Positions 33,909 to 41,832 of a DNA stretch of 64,000 bases are shown one piece after another. Origin of the DNA: Bin87 sp963665395. Lineage in GTDB: Bacteria > Chloroflexota > Dehalococcoidia > Lucifugimonadales > UBA3495. How positions within the stretch are numbered: position 1 is the first letter of the stretch; every line of letters starts with the position of its first letter. The translations under genes were made by a program, and so were the position numbers. The notes below the pieces were generated by a model. It was given only the letters and a program-made list of their open reading frames with translations, was not told the origin of the DNA and did not search any database. The stretch spans positions 2,542,001-2,606,000 of the forward strand of contig OY762251.1 in NCBI GenBank assembly GCA_963665395.2. Direction: 5' to 3'.

Positions 33909-34424
33909 ATGCGCATTGACATCGGCCAATGGCAGTTGCGGAGCTTTCGTCCCGACGACGCCCCGTCCCTGGCCAAGTACGCCAACAACCGCAACGTATC
34001 TCGCAACCTGCGCGACCGTTTCCCCTACCCCTACCGCATCGAGGACGCGGAGGCTTTTATCCGACTCGCTGGCGAGCAGGACCCCGAAACTATGTTTGCC
34101 ATCGCGTCCGGCGCCGAGGCTATCGGTGGAATAGGGCTGGAGTTGTACGATGACGTCCACCAACGCTCGGCGCAGGTAGGATACTGGTTGGGTGAACCGT
34201 TCTGGGGACGGGGCATAGCTACTCTGGCCCTTCAGGCCATCACTGATTACGCTTTCGCTCAATTTGACCTGGCGCGTGTTTACGCCTATGTGTACGAGTG
34301 GAATCCGGCCTCGGCTCGCGTGTTGGAGAAGGCCGGTTACGAATACGAGGGCCGTTTGAAGAAGAGCATCACCAAAGACGGACAGACCATAGACCAGTGG
34401 CTGTATGCGATGGTGCGGGAATGA
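33909..34424 (+). CDS. GNAT acetyltransferase (RimJ/RimL type), copy 1
   Basis: 171 residues. WQLRSFRPDDAPSLAKYANN, VGYWLGEPFWGRGIATLALQ (acetyl-CoA loop) and PASARVLEKAGYEYEGRLKK are typical. Acetylates a protein N-terminus, amino acid or antibiotic-like amine; target unknown. Third gene of the cassette. Confidence 0.9.
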   Translation: MRIDIGQWQLRSFRPDDAPSLAKYANNRNVSRNLRDRFPYPYRIEDAEAFIRLAGEQDPETMFAIASGAEAIGGIGLELYDDVHQRSAQVGYWLGEPFWGRGIATLALQAITDYAFAQFDLARVYAYVYEWNPASARVLEKAGYEYEGRLKKSITKDGQTIDQWLYAMVRE

Positions 34425-34576
34425 ATCCTGTCCCGCCGTCACGGATCCCTGCGGGCATAAGTTCTCCCAATGAGCGTAGAGTTGTACGCGTTGGCACAAT
34501 GCCCAGTGGCGTGCTAGGCTGAAATATGCACCGTCGGCAGTTCAGCTCGGTGTTAGCCAAAGTGAGGGAAGTACCA

Positions 34577-34906
34577 ATGGCCTTCGGCGTCATCGATAAA
34601 ACGCTTGAACAGCAAATCGCAGATATCGTGCAGCGCACGTTGGACGACCACTACCAAGGCGCGCTGACCTTCGATCCCATCCGTGTCGAGGAAACGGACG
34701 ACATGGCAACCGGCGAGTGGTACCTGCAAATCTTCATCGTGGTTGATGGAGATTACCAGTTGCTGGCCGATGGATGGTCCTGGCGGCTTTACCGGCACAT
34801 AGAACCTAAGCTCCTGGCCATCGGCGTCACTCAATACGTCCTGCCAAGATACGTCTCCAGGGACGATTGGACGTGGTTTCATGAGGCTGTGGGCCTTGAT
34901 TTTTGA
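34577..34906 (+). CDS. Conserved cassette protein, copy 2 (unknown)
   Basis: 109 residues, paralogue of the protein at 33089: DKTLEQQIADIVQRTLDDHY, GEWYLQIFIVVDGDYQLLAD. GAGGGAAG before the ATG. Its reading frame is intact although its HEPN partner is broken, so it is retained without (or as an orphan of) the toxin-like gene. Confidence 0.7.
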   Translation: MAFGVIDKTLEQQIADIVQRTLDDHYQGALTFDPIRVEETDDMATGEWYLQIFIVVDGDYQLLADGWSWRLYRHIEPKLLAIGVTQYVLPRYVSRDDWTWFHEAVGLDF

Positions 34907-35295
34907 CGACCTTCTGAACATCGCCCGGCGTCTTGCTGGGAGCAACGCCACGCAGACCGACCTGCGCCGCGCCATCAGCAGCGTCTATTACGCCATGTTC
35001 CATGCTATCTGCCAGAGCAATGCCGATACCCTGGTCGGTGCCAACCCGCAAGACCGGGATCAGTTGGCTTGGCGGCAGGTTTTCGTTGCCGGTTCAAATT
35101 TTGGCCGATTTCTTCGTTGCTATGCAAAGCCTCCGCCATCAGGCCGACTATGACCCAGACGTGGTTTTCACCCGGCAACAAGTCTTGACTGCTATCATCG
35201 AAGCTAACGACCGTATCACTGCTTTCAGCGCCGCCCCGGAACGGGAGCGTCGCGCTTTCGCCGTGTACATATTGATGCGAGAACGCCAGGACTGA
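34881..35295 (+). pseudogene. HEPN-domain gene, copy 2, frameshifted by a 65-bp deletion
   Basis: Starts MRLWALIFDDLLNIARRLAG and follows copy 1 to DQLAWRQ, then shifts frame; the missing end (GRFSLPVQILADFFVAMQSL, then RHQADYDPD) continues in another frame to 35295. Compared with copy 1, 65 bases are missing between TGGCGTCAGG (33582-33591) and GCGGCAGG (33649-33656), which share GCG-x-CAGG, so a microhomology deletion explains it. Confidence 0.88.
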
Positions 35296-35320
35296 ACCGC
35301 AACCTGTTCGGAGGCACCCC

Positions 35321-35836
35321 ATGCGCATCGACATCAGTGAATGGCAAGTACGCAGCTTCTACCTCGATGATGCGGAGGCGTTGGCGAAGTATGCCAACAA
35401 CCGCAACGTATGGCTCAACCTGCGCGACGCCCATCCCTATCCCTATCGACTGGAAGACGCCGTGTATTGGTTGCGCATGGCCACCCGGCAGTGGCCGGAA
35501 GTCCATTTCGCCATCGCCTCTGCTGACGAGGCCATCGGTTACATCGGGCTGGGCTTGCAAAGCGACGTCTTCTACCGGTCAGCGGAGATCGGATACTGGC
35601 TGGGCGAGCCGTTCTGGGGTCGGGGCATCGCCACTGCCGCGTTACAGGCCCTCACCGAGTACGCCTTCTTCCAGTTCAACCTCATACGCCTGTTTGCCTA
35701 CGTCAACGTGACTAACCCGGCTTCCGTCCGAGTGCTGGAAAAGGCCGGCTATGAGCGCGAGGGGCGTCTGCGCAAGAACGTCATAAAGGATGGTCAGATC
35801 GTGGACCAGTTTCTGTACTCCAAGGTGAGGGACTAG
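35321..35836 (+). CDS. GNAT acetyltransferase (RimJ/RimL type), copy 2
   Basis: 171 residues, close paralogue of the protein at 33909: WQVRSFYLDDAEALAKYANN, IGYWLGEPFWGRGIATAALQ, PASVRVLEKAGYEREGRLRK. Intact, with GGAGG before the ATG. The following cytochrome gene starts 4 bases after its stop. Confidence 0.9.
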   Translation: MRIDISEWQVRSFYLDDAEALAKYANNRNVWLNLRDAHPYPYRLEDAVYWLRMATRQWPEVHFAIASADEAIGYIGLGLQSDVFYRSAEIGYWLGEPFWGRGIATAALQALTEYAFFQFNLIRLFAYVNVTNPASVRVLEKAGYEREGRLRKNVIKDGQIVDQFLYSKVRD

Positions 35837-35840
35837 CGCT

Positions 35841-36296
35841 ATGTCGTTGCCATTCCGATGCCCCCGGACGCTGTTCATCATTGCCACGGTAGTTGTTTTT
35901 CTACTGGTCGGCTGTTCCGGAGCGGAGACTCCACAATACGAAAGCCCTGCCGGCGACGCCCAGCCTGCCGTCGTCGTTCCCGCCCTGTCGGAGCAGGCGG
36001 TGGCCGGCCAGCAGGCATTCAACACCACCTGCGTCCTGTGCCACGGTGTGAACGCTGCCGGCACCAATCAGGGGCCGCCGCTGGTGCACAAGATCTACGA
36101 ACCAGGCCATCACGCCGATTTCACCTTCCGCAACGCAGTCAGCCAGGGAGTGCCGGCCCACCACTGGAATTTTGGCAATATGCCTCCGGTCCCCGGCGTA
36201 TCGGAAGAACAGGTTGAGCAGATAATCTGCTACGTTCGCGAGTTGCAGCGGGCCAACGGCATATTTGCCGGCGACGCTGCGCCAACGGTATGCTGA
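35841..36296 (+). CDS. Single-haem cytochrome c lipoprotein
   Basis: 151 residues. Basic N-terminus, hydrophobic helix and lipobox (FLLVGCSG) mark a membrane-anchored lipoprotein. AGQQAFNTTCVLCHGVNAAG holds the C-x-x-C-H haem site, and FGNMPPVPGVSEEQVEQIIC the distal Met ligand. An extracytoplasmic electron carrier; redox partner unknown. Confidence 0.9.
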   Translation: MSLPFRCPRTLFIIATVVVFLLVGCSGAETPQYESPAGDAQPAVVVPALSEQAVAGQQAFNTTCVLCHGVNAAGTNQGPPLVHKIYEPGHHADFTFRNAVSQGVPAHHWNFGNMPPVPGVSEEQVEQIICYVRELQRANGIFAGDAAPTVC

Positions 36297-36355
36297 CGCA
36301 ATGAGTTGGTCTCGCATTATGATAGATCCACAATCCTGAAAAGGCGGTGAAGGAT

Positions 36356-36619
36356 ATGGTAAGAGTATTCGTGCCGACGATGCTGCAAGCCAGCACAGGC
36401 GGGGTCAAGGAAGTGGACGTTGCGGCGCGCAACGTGCGCCAGGTCATCGAGCAGCTGGACGAGCGTTTTCCCGGCATCGCCGGCCGGCTGCTGGAAGACG
36501 GAGAAATCCGCTCCAACCTGGCGGTGGCGGTGGACGGCGAGGTAGCCCGCATGGGCTTGCTGGAACGGGTGGGCGAAGACGCGGAAATCCACTTCGTGCC
36601 GGCCATTGGCGGCGGCTAG
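36356..36619 (+). CDS. MoaD/ThiS-family sulfur carrier protein
   Basis: 87 residues, from MVRVFVPTMLQ (AAGGCGG upstream). Beta-grasp fold with NVRQVIEQLDERFPGIAGRL and the C-terminal Gly-Gly tail (AIGGG) that is thiocarboxylated. Could be the small subunit of molybdopterin synthase, fitting the Mo transport and Mo hydroxylase genes in the window, or another sulfur donor. Confidence 0.88.
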   Translation: MVRVFVPTMLQASTGGVKEVDVAARNVRQVIEQLDERFPGIAGRLLEDGEIRSNLAVAVDGEVARMGLLERVGEDAEIHFVPAIGGG

Positions 36620-36665
36620 CGGTTATACTTGTCCTGGCCGACTAACTGCAAAGCGGAGTCCTGAA

Positions 36666-37505
36666 ATGGTTGCCAAACTGAAACCCATCGCGCCGGTTCG
36701 TCATCCCGACGACGACCTGACGATTTTTTACCCCGAAACGGACGGTATGCCCTTGCCTGACGGACTGTATCAAGAACCGTTGTTCATCGAGGCGGTCTCG
36801 GTTTTAGACGCCCACTATCGAGACAATCCCTACATCCTGGTCAGCGGCGACACCTTCATCTACTACGAGATGAACAACCCTCGCCGTTCCGTGTCCCCGG
36901 ACTGTTACGTGAGCTTCGGCGTGGACGTGGACACTATAATGGAGCAGAATTCGTACCTTATCTGGCGGGCCGGCAAGCCGCCGGACTTCGTGCTGGAAAT
37001 CGCTTCCCAGAGCACCGCGCGCTACGACGAAACCGGCAAACGGGACTTGTACGCCAGGATCGGCGCGGGCGAGTACTGGCGCTACGACCAAACCGGCGGT
37101 ATGTTCTATCGTCGCCCGCTGGTGGGCGAGCGGCTGGTGGACGGACAGTACGAGGAGTTCCCGATTCACGAGGAACCTGACGGGATGATCTGGGCCCACA
37201 GCCCGGCGCTGGGGTTGGACATCTGCTGGGACAACGGGCGGCTGCGGTTTTATGATCCGGCCACCGGAGAGTGGCTGCGAAACTTCGCGGAGGAACGCGA
37301 GCGGGCGGACGCCGCCGTGACCCGCCTCACGGAGGAACGCGAGCGGGCAGATACCGCCGTGACCCGCCTCACGGAGGAACGCGAGCGGGCGGACGCCGCC
37401 GTGACCCGCCTCACGGAGGAACGCGAGCGGGCGGATACCGCCGAGGTTCGTCTCAGGGAGTTGGAAGAACGGCTCCGGCAAGCCGGCATCGACCCTTCCG
37501 TTTGA
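36666..37505 (+). CDS. Uma2-family endonuclease-like protein with repeated coiled-coil tail
   Basis: 279 residues. SPDCYVSFGVDVD and PPDFVLEIASQSTARYDETG are the PD-(D/E)XK landmarks of Uma2 proteins, with YARIGAGEYWRYD. The C-terminal 70 residues are four 14-residue heptad-type repeats (EERERADAAVTRLT) encoded by a 42-base tandem repeat. Uma2 genes are numerous in Chloroflexota and Cyanobacteria; role unproven. Confidence 0.88.
   Translation: MVAKLKPIAPVRHPDDDLTIFYPETDGMPLPDGLYQEPLFIEAVSVLDAHYRDNPYILVSGDTFIYYEMNNPRRSVSPDCYVSFGVDVDTIMEQNSYLIWRAGKPPDFVLEIASQSTARYDETGKRDLYARIGAGEYWRYDQTGGMFYRRPLVGERLVDGQYEEFPIHEEPDGMIWAHSPALGLDICWDNGRLRFYDPATGEWLRNFAEERERADAAVTRLTEERERADTAVTRLTEERERADAAVTRLTEERERADTAEVRLRELEERLRQAGIDPSV
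37290..37457 (+). repeat. Four 42-bp tandem repeats coding the Uma2 coiled coil
   Basis: Units begin at 37290, 37332, 37374 and 37416, core GAGGAACGCGAGCGGGCGGA. They alternate between GACGCC and GATACC and the last drifts out. Length change in whole repeats would keep the frame, so copy number may vary between strains. Confidence 0.92.
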
Positions 37506-37562
37506 CCCTTCCCGGCCCGACGGCTACAATGACCGATGTAATCCCCGACCGTTGCCGTTCTG

Positions 37563-38150
37563 ATGACTAACTACACGCTCCTGCCCGAAGATGAACCGGA
37601 TGCTGCCGATGGAGGCATGACCTTTGGCCTCACCGCCGGCGCCGCGGGTGCGCCATCCAATTCCTGCTCACCCGAACCTCACTCCAACGTCAAGGTAGCG
37701 TCGGCCGGCGGGCTGGTGTTCCGCCAGTCCGGCGGGTTGATTGAAACGCTGCTGTGCGCCCGGGCCCGGCCCGGCTACCAGGGGGAGGACGCCCCGCTGA
37801 CTTGGCGTTTGCCCAAGGGAACGCCCGAGCATGGCGAAACGGTTGAAGAAACGGCGCAGCGGGAAGTCCAGGAAGAAACCGGCGTGCGCGTCAACGTATT
37901 GGCCCCGATCACCAGCATCCGCTATTTCTTCGTCGGCCACGACGATGGCATTCGCTACGACAAAACGGTCTATTTCTACCTGATGGAGCCGCTGGGCGGC
38001 AGCACGTCCGACCACGACGCCGAGTTTGACGTGGTGGAGTGGTGCAGTTACGAGGAAGCGCTGGACCTGCTGGAATACGACAACGAGCGCAGCGTGCTGG
38101 AAGCGGCCAGGTCCTTGATCGAAACCTATCGGGAGGGCGGCGGGCTATGA
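37563..38150 (+). CDS. NUDIX hydrolase
   Basis: 195 residues. The Nudix box GTPEHGETVEETAQREVQEE, followed by TGV, is complete (G-x5-E-x7-REVxEExG). An N-terminal extension of about 50 residues precedes it. Hydrolyses a nucleoside diphosphate derivative. The stop overlaps the following GNAT start (ATGA), so they are coupled. Confidence 0.9.
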   Translation: MTNYTLLPEDEPDAADGGMTFGLTAGAAGAPSNSCSPEPHSNVKVASAGGLVFRQSGGLIETLLCARARPGYQGEDAPLTWRLPKGTPEHGETVEETAQREVQEETGVRVNVLAPITSIRYFFVGHDDGIRYDKTVYFYLMEPLGGSTSDHDAEFDVVEWCSYEEALDLLEYDNERSVLEAARSLIETYREGGGL

Positions 38151-38797
38151 GTATTGCCAACTCCAACGAGGCCAAGCGAAAGGACCTGGTGCTGCGGGGT
38201 GTCCGCGTGCTCTTGCGCGGCAAACGCATGGCGGACGCCGAGAAGGATTACATCTGGCGCAGCGACCCGGAGATTGCCAGGCTGGATGCCGCATATCCGC
38301 TGACGATGAAATACGAGCGGTATCTCAAGCTATTCCAGGACCAGATCCGTTGGCCCACCCCCGGTTCCCATCACTTCGCCATCGAGGCTGCCGGCGGAAA
38401 GTTCATCGGCAACTGTATGTATTACGACCTGGACAGCCTGTCCAAAACGGCCGAACTGGGCATCGTCATCGGAGACCGCGATTACTGGAGCGGCGGCTAC
38501 GGCTACGACGCCGTGGTGACGCTGCTGCGCCATATGTTTGACGACCTGCAACTCCGGCGCGTCTATCTGCATACCTTGGAATGGAACCACCGGGCGCAGA
38601 AATGCTTCGAGCGTTCCGGCTTCAACCCGGTGCGCCACGTGCGACGGATGTCCCACGACTTCATCCTGATGGAAGTCCATCAGGACGATTGGGACGCAAC
38701 CTCCGAGGAACGCCTGTCCCTCCGCCAGCGTTACCTGGAAAACCGCGGCGGCATAGCAGTCAATGACGAGGACGCTCGGGCCGCCGGGGTAATTTGA
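38147..38797 (+). CDS. GNAT acetyltransferase (RimJ/RimL type)
   Basis: 216 residues. HHFAIEAAGGKFIGNCMYYD, AELGIVIGDRDYWSGGYGYD (acetyl-CoA loop) and HTLEWNHRAQKCFERSGFNP are family features. Coupled to the NUDIX gene by a 4-base overlap. Substrate unknown. Confidence 0.88.
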   Translation: MSIANSNEAKRKDLVLRGVRVLLRGKRMADAEKDYIWRSDPEIARLDAAYPLTMKYERYLKLFQDQIRWPTPGSHHFAIEAAGGKFIGNCMYYDLDSLSKTAELGIVIGDRDYWSGGYGYDAVVTLLRHMFDDLQLRRVYLHTLEWNHRAQKCFERSGFNPVRHVRRMSHDFILMEVHQDDWDATSEERLSLRQRYLENRGGIAVNDEDARAAGVI

Positions 38798-38804
38798 CCG
38801 GACA

Positions 38805-38832
38805 GTAGGGGCGAATAATTATTCGCCCCTAC
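38805..38832. repeat. 28-bp palindromic repeat, copy 4 (perfect)
   Basis: GTAGGGGCGAATAA and its exact reverse complement, between two convergent genes. The minus-strand reading of its edge gives the TAG stop codon of hisA (38831-38829). Confidence 0.95.
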
Positions 38833-39548
38833 GATTGGGCTGCCGCCAGCGCCTCGGCTACCGTAATGTCCCCGGTGTACAGGGCGCGCCCGATTATCAC
38901 TGCCTCGGCGCCGGTTGGGAGCAATTTTCGCACGTGTTCCGCCGCGCCCACGCCGCCGGCCGACAGCACTCGCAATCCACTGTCCCGAACCAACTGCGCG
39001 GTAGCCTCATAGTTTGGCTCTTCCAGGGTGCCGTCGCGTGAAATGTCGGTGTAGAGCAGACGCGCGACGCCCAGATCTGCCATGCGTCGGGCCAATTCCG
39101 TGGCCGTGATCTCCGAAGTCTCGGTCCAGCCCCGGATGGCTACCAGGCCGTCGCGGGCGTCCAACGCCACGACCACGCGCTCGCTGCCGAAACGACGGCA
39201 CAACTCTTCCACCAGGTCGGGATTGGCGACGGCGGCGGTGCCGACCACGATGCGGGCGGCGCCGGCGTCGAACAGGCCGGCCGCCGTGTCCACGCTGCGG
39301 ATGCCGCCGCCCACCTGGACGGGTATGTCCAGCCGTTGCGTGATGGCGGTGATGGCGGCCAGGTTCGCCGGGTTGCCGGAGTGGGCGCCGTCCAGGTCAA
39401 CGATGTGGAGACGCTGCCCGCCCTCGGCCTGCCACCTTTCGGCCACCGCCAGGGGGTTGTCGGAAAAGACCGTTTCCTGCTCGTAGTCGCCCTGGTAGAG
39501 CCGGACGCAGTTGCCGCCGCGCAGGTCGATTGCGGGGATGATTTCCAT
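38829..39548 (-). CDS. hisA: Phosphoribosylformimino-AICAR ribotide isomerase
   Basis: 239 residues. MEIIPAIDLRGGNCVRLYQG with the first catalytic Asp, IPVQVGGGIRSVD, LLYTDISRDGTLEEPN with the second, and SAGGVGAAEHV. Fourth enzyme step of histidine biosynthesis, a TIM barrel. Start at 39548 from the conserved N-terminus. Its stop lies in the 28-bp palindrome. Confidence 0.95.
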   Translation of the reverse strand: MEIIPAIDLRGGNCVRLYQGDYEQETVFSDNPLAVAERWQAEGGQRLHIVDLDGAHSGNPANLAAITAITQRLDIPVQVGGGIRSVDTAAGLFDAGAARIVVGTAAVANPDLVEELCRRFGSERVVVALDARDGLVAIRGWTETSEITATELARRMADLGVARLLYTDISRDGTLEEPNYEATAQLVRDSGLRVLSAGGVGAAEHVRKLLPTGAEAVIIGRALYTGDITVAEALAAAQS

Positions 39549-39552
39549 AGTT

Positions 39553-39939
39553 CTAATCGCCGGTCTCCGCCGGCAGCGGGCTGATGGCAACTTCACCGTT
39601 GTCGGTTATTTCGGCGGTGAGCAGGCTGCCCCACAACAGGCCGATGCCAATCAGTGGATCGCCCTCCGCTTCCAAAATCCGAATCGGCCGCCTTTCGCCG
39701 CGCCAGATCGCGATTCCCTCATATGCGATGACGTCGAAAACCCTACCGGTTGCAACCACCATCTCACCAGGCTCAGAGTACGGCATCCCGAGCGGCGCAA
39801 GAAGATTACTCGGCAGCGACAGATCTCCGTCGAACCCCGTGTCTATCACGGCTTCAAATCGATGAACGTATCCGTTTGCATCCAGCACCCGGATAGGCGC
39901 TATCAACTCTCGGTCCTGGTTGATTCTTCCGGTGGTCAT
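39553..39939 (-). CDS. Clan AA aspartic-protease-like protein
   Basis: 128 residues. FEAVIDTGFDGDLSLPSNLL has the D-T-G of retropepsin-like proteases, and PLIGIGLLWGSLLTAEI the hydrophobic flap-side strand. Starts in the stop of the preceding gene (ATGA). With that gene it forms a small module lodged between hisH and hisA. Small clan AA proteins paired with a short upstream gene are common in Chloroflexota; role unknown. Confidence 0.7.
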   Translation of the reverse strand: MTTGRINQDRELIAPIRVLDANGYVHRFEAVIDTGFDGDLSLPSNLLAPLGMPYSEPGEMVVATGRVFDVIAYEGIAIWRGERRPIRILEAEGDPLIGIGLLWGSLLTAEITDNGEVAISPLPAETGD

Positions 39940-40214
39940 CTTTCCGGGTTCCAAATTATTTTGCGCGGGCTGCGGATGCGGAACACTGCCTTATGCCCAA
40001 TCCGGATTGTGTGGGTCACGGCATCCGGCCGCCGATTACGCAGCTCTTGCGTCGTATAACCGAGGTCGCGTCCGATGGCGTAATCGCCGGTGGTGACGTC
40101 AATCACCACAAACGTGCCCTTTTCTAGCGGCTCGACCAGATGCTTGATTTTGGTCTCGTAAATCTCCTTGCCCAACGCTTTGCGCTTCTCGTAGTCATTA
40201 ACCGGGATCGTCAT
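39936..40214 (-). CDS. Partner of the aspartic-protease-like protein
   Basis: 92 residues. MTIPVNDYEKRKALGKEIYE, then KGTFVVIDVTTGDYAIGRDL, a pattern seen in short proteins encoded before clan AA proteases. Overlaps the next gene by 4 bases. Not a known enzyme. Confidence 0.65.
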   Translation of the reverse strand: MTIPVNDYEKRKALGKEIYETKIKHLVEPLEKGTFVVIDVTTGDYAIGRDLGYTTQELRNRRPDAVTHTIRIGHKAVFRIRSPRKIIWNPER

Positions 40215-40226
40215 AGTAGAGCCTCT

Positions 40227-40895
40227 CTATGCTCCCGGCAGGTTGCCGCCGTCCGACCAGCCGGCGTTGGCAACCTGCCGGATGAAGTTGGCGTAAATCC
40301 GCAAACCGTTCTCGCCGCTTTTCTCTGGATGGAACTGCGTCGCCACCACGTTATCGCGGGCATAGATGCTACAGAAGGGGACGCCGTACTCGGTAAGGCC
40401 GGCGATGTTCTCCCGCCCTAACGGGTCGGCGTAGTAGCTGTGGACAAAGTAAAAATGGCTATCCTGGGGGATGCCTTCCCACAGGGGATGTTCCCGCTGG
40501 AACCGCACGGTGTTCCAACCCATGTGGGGCACCTTCAGGCCGTCAGGCAGGCGGCGCACCCGGCCGGGAACCAGGCCCAGGCATTCGGCGTCGCCCTCGT
40601 CGGTGGCGTCCAGCAGCAGTTGCAACCCTAAACAGACGCCGAGAAAAGGCCGCCCACCGGCGATGTAGTCCAGTAAAGGCCGCACCAGGCCGCGGGATTG
40701 CAGCGCATCCATGGCGGCCGGCCCCGACCCTACGCCGGGCAGTATCACGCCATCGGCAGCATCCAGCGCGGCGGCATCGGAGGTTACGGTTGGCGTGACG
40801 CCGGCCTTCTCCACGGCGCGGGCCACGCTGCGCAGGTTGCCCGACTCGTAGTCGATGATGACGACGCGCGACCCGTCGGATGTGGTGGCAGACAT
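40227..40895 (-). CDS. hisH: Imidazole glycerol phosphate synthase, glutamine amidotransferase subunit
   Basis: 222 residues. VVIIDYESGNLRSVARAVEK, GVGSGPAAMDAL, the nucleophile elbow FLGVCLGLQLLL and QFHPEKSGENG complete the Cys-His-Glu triad. Supplies ammonia to HisF, which is not in the window. Separated from hisA by the two-gene module. Confidence 0.94.
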   Translation of the reverse strand: MSATTSDGSRVVIIDYESGNLRSVARAVEKAGVTPTVTSDAAALDAADGVILPGVGSGPAAMDALQSRGLVRPLLDYIAGGRPFLGVCLGLQLLLDATDEGDAECLGLVPGRVRRLPDGLKVPHMGWNTVRFQREHPLWEGIPQDSHFYFVHSYYADPLGRENIAGLTEYGVPFCSIYARDNVVATQFHPEKSGENGLRIYANFIRQVANAGWSDGGNLPGA

Positions 40896-40902
40896 CGCGG
40901 GA

Positions 40903-41493
40903 TCAGACGCGGTCGCCGGTGGCCCGTTCGATGGGAATCTCCCGGTCGTGGTAGCGGGCCAGCACGAAAAGCAGGTCGCCCAGCCGGTTCAGGTAGGCGA
41001 GTATCAAGGGGTTGGTCAAGCCTCCGGCTTCCGATAGGGCAACTACCCGTCGTTCTGCCGTGCGTATAACCGTCCGGGCGGAGTCCATCGCCGAAGAGGA
41101 CGGCGTGCCGCCGGGCAGGATGAACACCTGGGGCATCTGGAAGTGGGTTTCCAGTTCGTCGATGGTTGCTTCCAGGTTATCAACCATCTCCTCGGTAACG
41201 GGAGTAAAGTGCTGGTGGAAGAGGTCGTATTTTTCGGGGTCCGTAGCCAGTTCGGCCGCGACGGTGAAGAGTTCCCGCTGCAGGTCGCGGAGGATATTCT
41301 TCACCTTTTCGTCATCGGTGAGCGCGCGGGCCAGGCCCATCAGGCTGACCGCCTCGTCAGTGATGCCGTAGGCTTCGGTATGGGGGTTGGCCTTGGAAAC
41401 CCGGCCGCCGTAGAGGAGGCTGGTTTCGCCCTGGTCGCCGTACTTGGTATAGACCCGCTTGCGGCGCTGCGATGACGATGATGAGGTGCTCAT
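40903..41493 (-). CDS. Cob(I)alamin adenosyltransferase, PduO type
   Basis: 196 residues. VYTKYGDQGETSLLYGGRVS is the ATP-binding N-terminus, and SARTVIRTAERRVVALSEAG and YLNRLGDLLFVLARYHD the later helices. Makes adenosylcobalamin, the cofactor of the acyl-CoA mutase at 17241/19361. Seven bases upstream of hisH, so probably cotranscribed with the his genes. Confidence 0.94.
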   Translation of the reverse strand: MSTSSSSSQRRKRVYTKYGDQGETSLLYGGRVSKANPHTEAYGITDEAVSLMGLARALTDDEKVKNILRDLQRELFTVAAELATDPEKYDLFHQHFTPVTEEMVDNLEATIDELETHFQMPQVFILPGGTPSSSAMDSARTVIRTAERRVVALSEAGGLTNPLILAYLNRLGDLLFVLARYHDREIPIERATGDRV

Positions 41494-41832
41494 AATGACT
41501 TGCTCCAGGGCGTGTTGGCACGATGAACCATTCTAGCATCCCGCCACCGCCGTCATAACCCCTGCACCGTGTTAAAATCACTTCATGGCCACCTTGCTGC
41601 GCCGCATCAGTTACCATCACCGTGGCTAGTGGCGCAGTTGCCAGTGTCGGGATAGGGAAAGCGGCGATGCTGGACGGCCTTTGCCAAGCTCTATCCCCGG
41701 ATAGAGGCACGGAACTCGTCACTGAATAACCGAAGGCGATTTCCTCCCCATCGATGACAGGGCGCGCTCCGGTGATAAACTGACACTGGAGCCGATACAA
41801 TCCACGCTCAACCGCCACAGGAGAGGTGCGCC
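41494..41832. other. Gene-free divergent promoter region
   Basis: Between the adenosyltransferase and cofE starts. No gene seen. Minus-strand promoter at 41530-41558; an imperfect GTTGCCAGTG/CACTGGCTAG-type sequence around 41625-41650 is the only other structure noted. Confidence 0.5.
41530..41558 (-). promoter_or_regulatory. Possible promoter of the adenosyltransferase-his transcript
   Basis: Minus-strand TTATGA (41558-41553), 17-base spacer, TAGAAT (41535-41530), 37 bases before the ATG at 41493. The -35 match is weak. Confidence 0.4.

Larger units (their letters stand above)
33064..35836 (+). repeat. Tandem duplication of a three-gene cassette
   Basis: Unit 1 (33064-34424) and unit 2 (34550-35836) each contain an unknown 109-residue protein, a HEPN gene overlapping it, and a RimJ/RimL-like acetyltransferase, in the same order and spacing. 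Protein 1 is roughly three quarters identical between copies by eye. Confidence 0.9.

Noticed and set aside
33102..34499. 465-codon minus-strand open frame across the HEPN cassette
   Set aside because: Antisense of the cassette genes, no recognisable domain; the plus-strand genes have SDs and family matches.
41640..41820. Riboswitch upstream of cofE
   Set aside because: No conserved core recognised; sequence shows only weak hairpins.
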